The notes beneath the pieces were generated by a model. It was not told the DNA's origin and ran no database searches. It saw only the letters and a list, made by a program, of their open reading frames with translations. A DNA stretch of 64,000 nt from Candidatus Ferrigenium bremense (GTDB lineage: Bacteria; Pseudomonadota; Gammaproteobacteria; Burkholderiales; Gallionellaceae). Below are positions 1-10,666 of this stretch, piece by piece. The position numbers were made by a program, and so were the translations under genes. Where the stretch lies: the NCBI GenBank assembly GCA_019449635.1, contig JAGRPI010000018.1, positions 62,001 to 126,000 on the forward strand. Direction: 5' to 3'. Every line of letters begins with the position of its first letter. The stretch's first letter is position 1.

Positions 1-916
1 CAGCCGGGACGCATTGCTGGAACAGGCGGCACGGGATGCGGAAGGGCGCTACAGTTACCCGCAGTGGTGGATCGATGAGCTGCAAGCGCAGTATGACGAG
101 CGCAGCACCGCGATTCTCGAGGCGGGCAATCTGCATCCGCCGATGACCTTGCGCGTCAACCGGCGGCGCGGCACGGTGGCGGATTATCTGGCGCAGTTGA
201 CGCAAAATAAGTTGTCCGCCCGCTTGATCGAGGATGATTTGATTGGGACTGGCGCGCTGCAACTGGACAAACCGGTGCCGGTGGACAGGCTGCCCGGGTT
301 CTTCGAGGGGCTGGTCTCGGTGCAGGATGCCGGAGCGCAATATGCCGCGCGCCTGCTGGACGTTCACGACGGGATGCGCGTGCTGGATGCCTGCGCCGCG
401 CCGGGGGGCAAGGCCGCGCATATCTTGGAATATGCGCAAGTCGATATGGTCGCGGTGGACAAGGACGAAAAGCGTCTGCGGCGCGTCGCGGAGAATCTGC
501 AGCGCCTGAGGCTGTCCGCGCAACTGGTGCCCGGCGATGCTGCAGCCCCGGAACAATGGTGGGATGGCAGGCCGTTTCAGCGTATTCTCGCCGATGTGCC
601 CTGCTCGGCTTCCGGCGTGGTGCGCCGCCACCCGGACATCAAGTGGCTGCGCCGCCGCGCGGATATTGCCGGTTTTGCCGCGCAACAGCTCGATATCCTG
701 CGCGCATTGTGGCGGCTGCTGGCGCAAGATGGTAAATTGCTCTACGCCACCTGCTCGGTTTTCCGCCAGGAAAACGAACAGGTCATCGCGGCGTTTCTGG
801 CGCAACAGCCGGATGCGCAGCGGTTGGCGATAGCATTGCCGGATAGTGGCAATGGACAAATATTGCCCAATGACCGGCACGACGGATTCTTTTATGCATT
901 GCTGCAAAAAATTTAG
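1..916 (+). CDS. rsmB: 16S rRNA (cytosine-967-C5)-methyltransferase, 3' part
   Basis: RsmB methylates C967 of 16S rRNA using S-adenosylmethionine. About 300 residues are present and the frame stays open to base 1, so the N-terminal NusB-like RNA-binding region (family length about 430) lies outside the window. Seen here are the SAM-binding stretch DACAAPGGKAAH, the DVPCSASGVVRRHPDIKW motif with its conserved Cys, and LYATCSVF, which carries the second, catalytic Cys. It overlaps the next gene, a common betaproteobacterial arrangement with a DUF4390 gene and ntrYX. The TTG at base 14 is not believed to be the true start. Confidence 0.95.
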   Translation, partial: SRDALLEQAARDAEGRYSYPQWWIDELQAQYDERSTAILEAGNLHPPMTLRVNRRRGTVADYLAQLTQNKLSARLIEDDLIGTGALQLDKPVPVDRLPGFFEGLVSVQDAGAQYAARLLDVHDGMRVLDACAAPGGKAAHILEYAQVDMVAVDKDEKRLRRVAENLQRLRLSAQLVPGDAAAPEQWWDGRPFQRILADVPCSASGVVRRHPDIKWLRRRADIAGFAAQQLDILRALWRLLAQDGKLLYATCSVFRQENEQVIAAFLAQQPDAQRLAIALPDSGNGQILPNDRHDGFFYALLQKI

Positions 917-1517
917 GTTGCCTGGCGTATTGCAGCGCAGCGTGAGCTTATTGTTGCGCGGCACGCTGCTTGCCTGGCTGTTCGCCGTAACGGTTCATGC
1001 GGAGGGCATTTCCGTCAACAAGGCGGAAGTGCGTCTTGGCGAGGATGGCTACCGGCTTTCCGCCAACTATGACATCAAGCTGACTTTCGTGGCACAGCAG
1101 GCTTTGACGCGCGGTGTGCCGCTGTATTTCGTGAATGAGTTTGTGTTGCAGCGCTCACGCTGGTATTGGCTGGATGAAGAGATTTTCCAGGGTGAACAGA
1201 CCGTCAAGCTTTCCTACAATGTGCTGACGCGCCAGTACCGCATTTCACGCGGCGCACTGTTCCAGAATTTTGCCAGTTTCGAAGATGCGCTGAACATACT
1301 GGCTAGGCAAAGCTCGGCAACCATTCCCGTGGAACTCATGAAAAAGGAAGGCGACTATCTGGCGGCGGTGCGTTTCCGCCTGGATATCGCGCAACTGCCG
1401 CTGCCGCTGCAGGTAAACGCATTGACCGGCAAGGACTGGGTAATCAACTCAGACTGGTATCGCTGGGTAATCCGGCCGGCGGAAATCACCGTACGCGGCG
1501 AAGGCAAGACGGAGTGA
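894..1517 (+). CDS. DUF4390 family exported protein
   Basis: A protein of about 207 residues whose N-terminus has basic residues, a hydrophobic stretch (LLLRGTLLAWLFAVTV) and a likely signal-peptidase site after VHA, so it is probably periplasmic. The body matches the DUF4390 family as I know it, which usually lies between rsmB and ntrY in betaproteobacteria. Its function is unknown. The ATG at 894 overlaps rsmB by 23 bases and gives the most natural signal peptide. An ATG at 846 is also in frame but lies deep in rsmB. The ntrY start follows after 7 bases, so the genes are probably co-transcribed. Confidence 0.8.
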   Translation: MHCCKKFRLPGVLQRSVSLLLRGTLLAWLFAVTVHAEGISVNKAEVRLGEDGYRLSANYDIKLTFVAQQALTRGVPLYFVNEFVLQRSRWYWLDEEIFQGEQTVKLSYNVLTRQYRISRGALFQNFASFEDALNILARQSSATIPVELMKKEGDYLAAVRFRLDIAQLPLPLQVNALTGKDWVINSDWYRWVIRPAEITVRGEGKTE

Positions 1518-1524
1518 AGGTACG

Positions 1525-3645
1525 GTGAAATACTTTAATTTCATCAGCATCCTCGTTGGCGGGACGCTGCTGTACCTGTTGTCCAGCAGCAGTACCAATA
1601 CCAACGTGTTTTCCATCAATTATTACGTGCTGCTCGGGTTGACCGGCCTGTTCGCGTTGAGCCTGGCGGGATTGGTCGGCTATCAGCTCATGCGCTTGCG
1701 CAGCAAGCTCAGGAACAAGGTTTTTGGCGCCAGGCTCACCTTGCGGCTGGTGGTTTTTTTCACTCTGATCGCCGTTCTGCCCGGCGTGCTGGTCTATGTG
1801 GTATCGGTAAATTTTCTGGGTAAAAGCATCGAGTCGTGGTTCGATGTGCGCGTCGAAAAGGCCCTGGAGGGCGGCCTCAACCTCGGCAGGAGCGGCCTCG
1901 ACAATAGTCTGAAGGAGTTGACCAAGAAGACCCAGTTCATCGCATTGTTGATAGCGGAAAAACAGCCGGAGCAGTATCAGCGCGCACTCGATCAGTTGAT
2001 AGATGTAAAGGAGGCGCAGGAGGCGGCATTGTTTACCGCCAAAGGGAATGCAGTTGCATTTGCCTCCAGCGGCAGCGCGCTATTTCCTGAAATACCCGAT
2101 GGCGACATGCTGCGCTCGACCCTGGACAAGGGCGAGCAAGCGGTGATCGACACCCTGCCGGCCAAAGGGTTGACGCTGCGTGCGCTGGTGAAGGTAAACT
2201 CCAATACGCAGGCGGGTGCGCAATACGTGCTGCAATTCACCCAGCCGGTGCCGAAGCAGATCGAGGCGGATGCCGAGACCGTCCAGGCGGTGTATCGCGA
2301 TTATCAGGAACTGACGCTGTCGCGCCTCGGATTGAAGCGGTTGTATGCGATCACCCTGACGCTGTCACTCCTGGTAGTGCTGTTGATGGCGGTGTCGGCG
2401 GCGTTTTTCATCAGCGAGCGGCTGGGTTCCTCGCTGGAAGCGCTCGCGGAAGGCACTCGCGCCGTGGCGCAAGGCGACTTTACCGGCCAATATCCGATAC
2501 AAAGCAGCGACGAACTGGGTGCGCTGACCGGCCTGTTCAACCAGATGACGCAGCAGTTGTATGAGGCGAAGCAGGCCAGCGAACAGCAGCAGCGCGAAGT
2601 GGAAAGCGCCAAAGGCTACCTGGAAAGCGTGCTGACCCACTTGTCTTCCGGCGTGCTGGCGCTGGACAATGAGTTGCGCTTGCGTTCGGTGAACACCAGC
2701 GCGGCGCAGATTCTTGCCGTGCCGTTGCAGGAAATGCAGCGCATGTCGCTGAGTCAGATCGCCGAAAAACACAGCCTGCTGAGGCCGTTCTGCCACACCA
2801 TCATGGAGGCTTTTGGCGAGGCGACCAACTGCGAATGGCAGCGGCAGATCGAGCGCCTGAGCAAGAATGGCAACCAGATTTTGCTGATGCGCGGCACACG
2901 CCTGCCGCTGGGCGGAGACGCGGGCTACGTAGTCGTGTTTGATGACGTCAGCCACCTGCTGAAGGCGGAGCGGCAGGCGGCATGGGGGGAGGTGGCGCGC
3001 CGTCTCGCACACGAAATCAAGAATCCGCTCACGCCGATACAGCTTTCGGCAGAGCGCCTGCAGCACAAACTCGGCGGCAAGCTCGATGAGGATGACGCGC
3101 AACTTTTGCTGCGCGCCACGCAAACCATAGTCAGCCAGGTTGGCGCGATGAAAAACATGGTGAGCGATTTTGCCGATTATGCGCGCGGCCCGGCGTTGAA
3201 GCTGGCGCGCCTCGATATGCACAAGCTGATCAGGGAAGTGCTGGGTTTATATGAGGCGACTGCCATCCCGCACGTGCTGAAACTGGAAGCGTCGCACAGC
3301 GAGGTCAACGGGGATGCAACCCGTTTGCGCCAAGTCATCCACAACCTGCTGCAAAATGCACAAGATGCGCTGCAGGGCGTTGCGCAGCCGCAAATAACGC
3401 TGAGTACCGCGGAGCATCGGGGAGAGATCCACCTGCGCGTCGAGGATAACGGCGCGGGCTTTCCCGAAAGCGTGCTGTCCCGCGCCTTCGAGCCGTACAT
3501 GACGACCAAGACCAAAGGCACCGGGCTGGGGCTGGCAATCGTGAAAAAAATAGTGGAAGAGCATGGCGGGCGCATCGCCATTGAAAACAATGTCAGCGGC
3601 GGGGCGCGTGTCGATATACGCCTGCCGCTGGTTGAGGAGGCGTAA
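1525..3645 (+). CDS. ntrY: NtrY-type sensor histidine kinase
   Basis: A membrane sensor kinase of 706 residues that should phosphorylate the response regulator encoded next. Order of parts: transmembrane segments near residues 7-24, 33-55 and 70-94, a periplasmic loop, another transmembrane segment near 277-299, a HAMP region, a PAS domain near 362-470, the phosphoacceptor motif LAHEIKNPLTP with His496, and the ATPase boxes NLLQNAQDAL, DNGAGF and GTGLGLAIVKKI. Length and layout fit NtrY of the nitrogen-response NtrYX pair. It starts with GTG. A GAAGG motif lies just upstream. The signal it senses cannot be read from sequence. Confidence 0.93.
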   Translation: MKYFNFISILVGGTLLYLLSSSSTNTNVFSINYYVLLGLTGLFALSLAGLVGYQLMRLRSKLRNKVFGARLTLRLVVFFTLIAVLPGVLVYVVSVNFLGKSIESWFDVRVEKALEGGLNLGRSGLDNSLKELTKKTQFIALLIAEKQPEQYQRALDQLIDVKEAQEAALFTAKGNAVAFASSGSALFPEIPDGDMLRSTLDKGEQAVIDTLPAKGLTLRALVKVNSNTQAGAQYVLQFTQPVPKQIEADAETVQAVYRDYQELTLSRLGLKRLYAITLTLSLLVVLLMAVSAAFFISERLGSSLEALAEGTRAVAQGDFTGQYPIQSSDELGALTGLFNQMTQQLYEAKQASEQQQREVESAKGYLESVLTHLSSGVLALDNELRLRSVNTSAAQILAVPLQEMQRMSLSQIAEKHSLLRPFCHTIMEAFGEATNCEWQRQIERLSKNGNQILLMRGTRLPLGGDAGYVVVFDDVSHLLKAERQAAWGEVARRLAHEIKNPLTPIQLSAERLQHKLGGKLDEDDAQLLLRATQTIVSQVGAMKNMVSDFADYARGPALKLARLDMHKLIREVLGLYEATAIPHVLKLEASHSEVNGDATRLRQVIHNLLQNAQDALQGVAQPQITLSTAEHRGEIHLRVEDNGAGFPESVLSRAFEPYMTTKTKGTGLGLAIVKKIVEEHGGRIAIENNVSGGARVDIRLPLVEEA

Positions 3646-3789
3646 TGGTAACCTCTATAAATCCGTTTTCCGGGCGAATCGCGGCGTCGCGTGCTCGCTC
3701 ATCCTCGTCTATCAATCCGACATGCCTCGTCGTTCGCTGCGCGGTTCCTTGCGCTTCATCCCGCAAAACAAATTTCTAGAGGTAACCAA

Positions 3790-4440
3790 ATGGCAAGCAA
3801 ACAAATTCTGGTGGTGGATGATGAAGTCGGCATCCGCGAATTGTTGTCGGAGATCCTGTTCGACGAGGGCTATCAGGTGCATCTGGCGGAAAATGCCGCG
3901 CAGGCGCGCGCTTTCCGCAACGAACGCGAGCCGGATCTGGTGCTGCTCGACATCTGGATGCCGGATATCGATGGCGTAGCCCTGCTCAAGGAGTGGGTCG
4001 AGCAGGATCTGCTGACCATGCCCGTCGTGATGATGTCAGGCCATGGCACCATTGAAACGGCAGTCGAGGCGACACGTATCGGCGCGGTGGATTTTCTGGA
4101 AAAGCCCATTGCGCTGCAAAAGCTGCTCAGCACCATTGCCAAGGCGATCAGAGAAGGTACGTTCAAGCCGCATGTTCAACCCGCCGAAGCGCAACGCCAG
4201 GAAATCACCCTGAATATTGACGGCCAGGCACAGCAATTCTCTTTGCCGCTGGGTTTGCCGCTGCGCGAAGCGCGCGAGTACTTCGATGCGCTCTACTTCG
4301 ACTACCATTTGCGGAAAGAGGCCGGCAACGTCACGCGGGTAGCCGAAAAAGTCGGTCTGGAGCGCACGCATCTTTACCGTAAACTCAAACAATTAGGTAT
4401 CAAATTCGCCAAAAAAGGGGAAGAAGGCGAATCACAGTAA
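3790..4440 (+). CDS. Short NtrX-like response regulator (receiver plus Fis helix-turn-helix, no AAA+ domain)
   Basis: A regulator of 216 residues. The receiver domain (1-120) has the acidic pair D10/D11, phosphoacceptor D54 in LLDIWMPD, and the conserved Lys in LEKPI. The C-terminus (about 170-210) is a Fis-type helix-turn-helix (NVTRVAEKVGLERTHLYRKLKQLGI). Classical NtrX is about 450 residues with a central sigma-54 AAA+ domain. Here the receiver is joined to the DNA-binding region by about 50 residues, so activation through sigma-54 RNA polymerase is not expected. The start at 3790 follows an AGAGGT motif. A further 33 upstream codons are open but lack a ribosome site. Probable partner of the preceding kinase. 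Confidence 0.9.
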   Translation: MASKQILVVDDEVGIRELLSEILFDEGYQVHLAENAAQARAFRNEREPDLVLLDIWMPDIDGVALLKEWVEQDLLTMPVVMMSGHGTIETAVEATRIGAVDFLEKPIALQKLLSTIAKAIREGTFKPHVQPAEAQRQEITLNIDGQAQQFSLPLGLPLREAREYFDALYFDYHLRKEAGNVTRVAEKVGLERTHLYRKLKQLGIKFAKKGEEGESQ

Positions 4441-4464
4441 GGAGCCATATTATCGGTGTTGCGG

Positions 4465-4470
4465 TATAAT
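4465..4470 (+). promoter_or_regulatory. Possible -10 hexamer upstream of tkt
   Basis: A perfect TATAAT lies about 60 bases before the tkt ATG in the gap after the response regulator gene. No convincing -35 hexamer is seen at 16-18 bases upstream, so this is only a candidate. Confidence 0.35.
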
Positions 4471-4528
4471 CGTCGACCCTAACGGATTTACATGACCAAC
4501 CCACAGGATATTCTGGAGACAACAGAAA

Positions 4529-6550
4529 ATGGCTGCGACACGCAACATCACCCCCCCCAAGTTCAACGACATTACCGGCGCGATCCGGATGCTGGCAGTA
4601 GATGCCGTGCAAAAGGCAAATTCCGGTCACCCGGGCGCGCCGATGGGCATGGCGGAAATCGCCGATGTGTTGTGGAACCGCCATCTGCGTCATAACCCCG
4701 TCAATCCCAAGTGGCCCGACCGCGACCGCTTCGTGCTGTCCAATGGCCACGGCTCGATGCTGATCTATGCATTGCTGCATCTGTCCGGTTATGACCTGCC
4801 GATCGAAGAGCTGAAACGTTTCCGCCAGATGCATTCCCGGACGCCCGGCCACCCTGAATATGGCTACACACCGGGCGTGGAAACCACCGGCGGACCGCTC
4901 GGCCAAGGCATCACCAACGCCGTAGGCATGGCGATGGCGGAAAAGCTGCTGGCTGCGGAATTCAACCGGCCCGGCCACGAGATCGTCAATCATCACACCT
5001 ACGTGTTCATGGGCGATGGCTGCATGATGGAAGGCATCTCGCACGAAGCCTGTGCACTGGCGGGTACCTGGGGGCTGGGCAAGCTGACCGCCTTCTGGGA
5101 CGATAACGGCATTTCCATCGACGGCCATACCGACGGCTGGTTCACTGACGACACGGCCAAGCGTTTCGAGGCTTACGGCTGGCATGTCATCGCCGGTGTG
5201 AATGGCCACGACCCGGAAGCAATCGATGCAGCGATCAGGGCCGGCAAGGCCGTGACCGACAAGCCCACCCTGATCTGCTGCAAGACGGTCATCGGCATGG
5301 GCTCGCCGAACAAGGCCGACACCCATGACGTGCACGGCGCGGCGCTGGGCAATGACGAAGTGGCGGCGACGCGCGAACATATCGGCTGGAAATATCCGCC
5401 GTTCGAAATCCCCAAGCATGTGTACGAAGCATGGGATGCGCGCACCAAGGGCGCAGGCCTGGAGAAGCTGTGGAACAACAAATTCGCCGAATACAAGGCA
5501 GCCTTCCCGAAGGAAGCGGACGAATTCGAGCGCCGTATCAAGGGCGAATTGCCCGCCAACTGGGCGGCGCATGCTGCCGAGGCGATCGCCAAGACCAACG
5601 AAAAAGCCGAAACCATCGCAACCCGCAAGGCTTCGCAGAACGCCATCAACGCGCTGGCCCCGGCGTTGCCCGAATTCCTCGGCGGTTCGGCAGACCTGAC
5701 CGGTTCCAACCTGACCAACTGGACGGGCTGCAAACACATCCGCGGCAAGAGCATTGGCAACTACATCAGCTACGGCGTGCGCGAGTTCGGCATGGCGCAC
5801 ATCATGAACGGCATGGCGTTGCACGGCGGTTTCCTGCCGTTCGGCGGCACCTTCCTGATGTTCTCGGAATATGCGCGCAATGCCTTGCGCATGTCCGCGC
5901 TGATGAAGCAGCGCGTGATCTATGTGTTCACCCACGATTCCATCGGCCTGGGTGAAGACGGCCCGACGCATCAGCCGGTCGAGCAGACAGCGACACTGCG
6001 TTATATCCCGAACATGGAAGTGTGGCGTCCGTGCGACACGGTCGAATCCGCCGCCGCGTGGGTCGCTGCCGTGGAGCGCAAGGACGGCCCGAGCAGCCTG
6101 GTGTTCAGCCGCCAGAACCTGGCATTCCAGAAACGCGATGCGGCGCAGATCGCCAATATCCGCAAGGGCGCCTACGTATTGTCCGAAGCCGCCGGCGGAA
6201 AGCCGCAGGCTGTGATCATCGCCACCGGATCGGAAGTGTCGCTGGCGCTGGAGGCGCAAAAAACCCTGGCTGCCGAAGGCATCATCGTGCGTGTGGTGTC
6301 GATGCCGTCCACCAATGTGTTCGACAGGCAGGATCAGGCCTACCGGGACAGCGTGCTGCCGAAGGGCATGAAGCGCGTTGCGGTCGAGGCGGGCGTGACC
6401 GGCGGATGGTACAAATATGTCGGCCTGGACGGCGCGGTGGTGGGTATGGACTGCTTTGGCGAATCCGCACCGGCTCCCGAGCTGTTCAAGCACTTCGGAT
6501 TTACGGCAGACAATGTAGTCGCCACCGTGAAGAAAGTAATTGGCGCGTAA
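4529..6550 (+). CDS. tkt: Transketolase
   Basis: Thiamine-diphosphate enzyme moving two-carbon units between sugar phosphates in the Calvin cycle and pentose phosphate pathway. At 673 residues it is full length. Visible motifs are [10 protein letters not shown] at the N-terminus, the thiamine-diphosphate signature beginning MGDGCMMEG and ending WDDNG, the central [16 protein letters not shown] segment and the [12 protein letters not shown] loop. GGAGA lies about 10 bases before the ATG, and a TATAAT hexamer at 4465-4470 is a possible -10 element. It heads a cluster with gap, pgk, pyk and fba, all on this strand. Confidence 0.97.
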   Translation: MAATRNITPPKFNDITGAIRMLAVDAVQKANSGHPGAPMGMAEIADVLWNRHLRHNPVNPKWPDRDRFVLSNGHGSMLIYALLHLSGYDLPIEELKRFRQMHSRTPGHPEYGYTPGVETTGGPLGQGITNAVGMAMAEKLLAAEFNRPGHEIVNHHTYVFMGDGCMMEGISHEACALAGTWGLGKLTAFWDDNGISIDGHTDGWFTDDTAKRFEAYGWHVIAGVNGHDPEAIDAAIRAGKAVTDKPTLICCKTVIGMGSPNKADTHDVHGAALGNDEVAATREHIGWKYPPFEIPKHVYEAWDARTKGAGLEKLWNNKFAEYKAAFPKEADEFERRIKGELPANWAAHAAEAIAKTNEKAETIATRKASQNAINALAPALPEFLGGSADLTGSNLTNWTGCKHIRGKSIGNYISYGVREFGMAHIMNGMALHGGFLPFGGTFLMFSEYARNALRMSALMKQRVIYVFTHDSIGLGEDGPTHQPVEQTATLRYIPNMEVWRPCDTVESAAAWVAAVERKDGPSSLVFSRQNLAFQKRDAAQIANIRKGAYVLSEAAGGKPQAVIIATGSEVSLALEAQKTLAAEGIIVRVVSMPSTNVFDRQDQAYRDSVLPKGMKRVAVEAGVTGGWYKYVGLDGAVVGMDCFGESAPAPELFKHFGFTADNVVATVKKVIGA

Positions 6551-6771
6551 TTGGTTGGCGACTAAATTGCGGCGAAGGCTAACATGAGCGCAGGGAATGT
6601 TAAGGGACGAAGTGCCGGCCATAGCCAGAACGTGGCAGCCGCAACCAAGAGGGTGTTGGGCGCGTAATCCCGTTTTCTCGTTTCATTCAGGACGCAGGGC
6701 GGGTTTTGCCCGCCATGCCGGGCGCATGGCCTGCCTGCATCCAGGTCGTCGTCCGGCTTAAGGTTTTTTAA

Positions 6772-7791
<1,020 letters not shown>

Positions 7792-7800
7792 CAAAGCATA

Positions 7801-7878
7801 GTGAGTAGGAAGTGGTAAGTAGGAAGTGGGAAACACCCCCACCGCTTCTACTCACTACTTCCCACTCACCACTTACCG
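7801..7878. repeat. Heptamer-type hairpin repeat between gap and pgk
   Basis: The left arm is built from variants of the 7-mer GGAAGTG (gtaggaagtggtaagtaggaagtgggaa). The right arm, ending acttcccactcaccacttacc, is its imperfect complement. The same motif recurs at 46627-46730. It lies between two co-oriented genes and could act on the transcript as a stem-loop. Confidence 0.7.
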
Positions 7879-7897
7879 TTTTTTCATGGAGTAGAAA

Positions 7898-9118
7898 ATG
7901 TCCGTAATCAAAATGACCGATCTGGATCTCAAGGGCAAGCGCGTCCTGATCCGTTCCGATCTCAACGTGCCGGTCAAGGAAGGCAAGGTCACCTCGGATG
8001 CGCGCATCACTGCGTCGATGGCGACCATCAATGCCGCCCTGCAAGCCGGAGCGCGCGTGATGGTGACTTCCCATCTGGGCAGGCCGGAAGAAGGCGTCTA
8101 TTCCGAGGAAAACTCGCTCAAGCCGGTCGCGCACGTCATCGCCGACAAGCTGGGCAGGCCGGTGCGCCTGATCAAGGATTGGGTGGATGGCGGTTTCAAT
8201 GTTGCCGCAGGCGAGCTGGTGCTGCTGGAGAACTGCCGCTTCAACAAGGGCGAAAAGAAGAACGTCGAAGAAACGGCGAGGAAATACGCCGCGCTGTGCG
8301 ACGTATTCGTGATGGACGCCTTCGGCACGGCGCACCGTGCGGAAGCGTCGACTCACGGCGTGGCAAAGTATGCGCCGGTCGCGGCGGCCGGCATCCTGCT
8401 GACCGAGGAACTGGATGCGCTGTCCAAAGCATTGCTCAACCCGGCACGCCCGATGGTGGCCATCGTCGGCGGCAGCAAAGTGTCCACCAAGCTGACCGTG
8501 CTGGAATCGCTGTCCGAGAAGTGTGAACAACTGGTGGTCGGCGGTGGCATTGCCAACACCTTCCTCAAGGCATCAGGCAAGAACGTCGGCAAGTCGCTGT
8601 GCGAGGACGATCTGGTGCCGACCGCGCAGAGCCTGATGCAGAAGATGCAGGCACGCGGCGCTTCCATTCCGGTTGCGGTGGACGTGGTGGTGGGCAAGAA
8701 GTTCGACGCCGACGAACCGGCCGTACTGAAAGGTGCCGACGAGGTGGCCGACGACGACATGATCTTCGACATCGGCCCGCAATCCGCTCAAGAACTGGCC
8801 GACATCATCATGAAGGCCGGCACGGTGGTTTGGAACGGACCGGTCGGGGTGTTCGAGTTCGACCAGTTCGGCGAAGGCACCAAAAAGATCGCCACAGCGA
8901 TCGCCGAGACCCAGGCCTTCACGCTGGCGGGCGGCGGTGACACCATTGCTGCGATCCAGAAATACGGCATCTATGACAGGGTGTCTTACATCTCCACTGC
9001 GGGCGGCGCTTTCCTGGAATTCCTCGAAGGCAAGAAATTGCCGGCGGTGGAGATCCTGGAAAAACGCGCAGCGCGGAAAGACACTGAAGGCTGTGGCAGC
9101 GCTTGCAGTTGCGAATGA
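7898..9118 (+). CDS. pgk: Phosphoglycerate kinase
   Basis: Transfers phosphate between 1,3-bisphosphoglycerate and ADP. The 406 residues include the N-terminal substrate motif [37 protein letters not shown] and the nucleotide-binding [13 protein letters not shown] precedes the ATG. The C-terminus carries about 12 extra residues ([13 protein letters not shown]) with three closely spaced cysteines, unlike the usual end shortly after [15 protein letters not shown]. This could be a redox- or metal-sensitive tail or a neutral extension. Between gap and pyk in the carbon cluster. Confidence 0.97.
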   Translation: MSVIKMTDLDLKGKRVLIRSDLNVPVKEGKVTSDARITASMATINAALQAGARVMVTSHLGRPEEGVYSEENSLKPVAHVIADKLGRPVRLIKDWVDGGFNVAAGELVLLENCRFNKGEKKNVEETARKYAALCDVFVMDAFGTAHRAEASTHGVAKYAPVAAAGILLTEELDALSKALLNPARPMVAIVGGSKVSTKLTVLESLSEKCEQLVVGGGIANTFLKASGKNVGKSLCEDDLVPTAQSLMQKMQARGASIPVAVDVVVGKKFDADEPAVLKGADEVADDDMIFDIGPQSAQELADIIMKAGTVVWNGPVGVFEFDQFGEGTKKIATAIAETQAFTLAGGGDTIAAIQKYGIYDRVSYISTAGGAFLEFLEGKKLPAVEILEKRAARKDTEGCGSACSCE

Positions 9119-9124
9119 CCCATC

Positions 9125-10564
9125 ATGCTGCGTAGAACCAAAATAGTCGCAACCCTGGGGCCCGCTTCAAGCGACCAGAAAGTCCTCGAGCGAATGATAC
9201 GCGCCGGCGTCGATCTGGTGCGGATGAATTTCTCGCACGGCACGGTGCAGGACCATGTGCAGCGCGCCGAGACGGTGCGTGCGGCGGCGGCAGTGGTAGG
9301 GCGTACTGTGGGCATCCTGGCCGACCTGCAAGGTCCGAAGATCCGCGTGCGCAAGTTCGAGAACGACAAGATCGCCCTGCATAAGGACGATCTTTTCATT
9401 CTGGATGCCGCGCTGGAGGGGTTGGGCAATCAGGAACGCGTCGGACTGGATTACAAGGACTTGCCCAACGATGTCAGCAAGGGTTCGGTGCTGTTGCTCA
9501 ACGACGGCATGCTGGAGTTTGATGTCGTCGAAGTCAAAGGCCACGAGATCATTTGCCGGGTGGTGCGCGGCGGCGTGCTGTCCAACAATAAAGGCATCAA
9601 CCGCAAGGGTGGCGGCCTGACCGCACCCGCGCTGACCGACAAGGACAAGGAAGACATCAAGACCGCCGCGCTGATCAAGGCGGACTATCTGGCGGTATCG
9701 TTTCCGCGCAACGGCGATGACATGCGCCTGGCGCGCGATCTGATGCAAGCGGCGGGCGGCAAGAGCCTGTTGATGGCCAAAATCGAGCGTGCCGAGGCGA
9801 TTCCGGCATTGGCCGATATCATCGAGGCGTCCGATGCCATCATGGTGGCGCGTGGCGACCTGAGCGTGGAAGTCGGCGACGCGGCCGTGCCCGGCCTGCA
9901 GAAGCGCATGATCAAGATGGCACGCGCGAAAAACCGCTTGGTGATCACCGCCACGCAAATGATGGAATCGATGATCAACAACCCGATCCCGACGCGTGCG
10001 GAAGTCTCCGACGTGGCCAACGCCGTGCTGGACGGCACGGATGCGGTAATGCTGTCGGCGGAAACGGCGGTCGGCGACTACCCGGTGGAAACCATCGAGG
10101 CCATGGCGCGTATCTGCCTCAAGGCAGAGCGGGAAGTGGAAGAGAACGTGTTCGACCGCCGCATCATCCAGCAGAAGTTCGCGCGCATCGACCAGTCCAT
10201 CGCGATGTCCGCGCTGTTCGCCGCGTCGCATTTCAAGGTGAAGGCCATCATCGCGCTGACCCAGTCCGGCTCGACGCCGTTGTGGATGTCGCGCGTGAAT
10301 GCGGGGGTGCCGATCTTCGCGCTGACCCCGCTGCCGGAAACATTGAGCAAAGTGACTTTATTCAGCGGCGTGCATCCCATCGCATTCCATTCAGGGGCAA
10401 GGGGTCAGTCGGAAGAATGGCAGCATATCGAGGCCACCCTCCTGGAGCTGGGCCTGGTGAAGGACGGCGACATGGTGGTGATGACCATCGGCGAAGCGAT
10501 GGGCAAATCGGGACATACCAACACGATGAAGATCATGCGCGTCGGGGATCATCGCAAGACTTAA
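9125..10564 (+). CDS. pyk: Pyruvate kinase
   Basis: Converts phosphoenolpyruvate and ADP to pyruvate and ATP. The 479 residues carry RRTKIVATLGPAS at the N-terminus, VRMNFSHG, the active-site KIERAEAIPAL and VARGDLSVEVG, the TATQMMESM signature and a C-terminal regulatory domain ending in GHTNTMKIMRVG. The start lies 6 bases after the pgk stop, so the two are almost certainly one transcript. The presence of pyk in this cluster suggests it serves lower glycolysis as well as sugar synthesis. Confidence 0.97.
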   Translation: MLRRTKIVATLGPASSDQKVLERMIRAGVDLVRMNFSHGTVQDHVQRAETVRAAAAVVGRTVGILADLQGPKIRVRKFENDKIALHKDDLFILDAALEGLGNQERVGLDYKDLPNDVSKGSVLLLNDGMLEFDVVEVKGHEIICRVVRGGVLSNNKGINRKGGGLTAPALTDKDKEDIKTAALIKADYLAVSFPRNGDDMRLARDLMQAAGGKSLLMAKIERAEAIPALADIIEASDAIMVARGDLSVEVGDAAVPGLQKRMIKMARAKNRLVITATQMMESMINNPIPTRAEVSDVANAVLDGTDAVMLSAETAVGDYPVETIEAMARICLKAEREVEENVFDRRIIQQKFARIDQSIAMSALFAASHFKVKAIIALTQSGSTPLWMSRVNAGVPIFALTPLPETLSKVTLFSGVHPIAFHSGARGQSEEWQHIEATLLELGLVKDGDMVVMTIGEAMGKSGHTNTMKIMRVGDHRKT

Positions 10565-10570
10565 AGCGAG

Positions 10571-10638
10571 TCGTAAGACGCAAGCTGGAAGACGTAAGCA
10601 AAACCGCTGACTTGTCTTTCAACTTACGTCTTACGTCT
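10571..10638. repeat. Imperfect hairpin repeat between pyk and fba
   Basis: Variants of gtaagacg and gaagacgtaag on the left pair with cttacgtcttacgtc on the right. It has the same style as the heptamer hairpin between gap and pgk but a different core sequence. Confidence 0.6.
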
Positions 10639-10666
10639 AGCAACTGAATTTAATAAGGAGGAACAA

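Noticed and set aside
4400-6622. A 740-codon open frame antisense to the transketolase gene
   Set aside because: It mirrors tkt codon structure, has no ribosome site or recognisable domain, and is rich in His/Arg/Gln as expected from the complement of GC-rich coding DNA.
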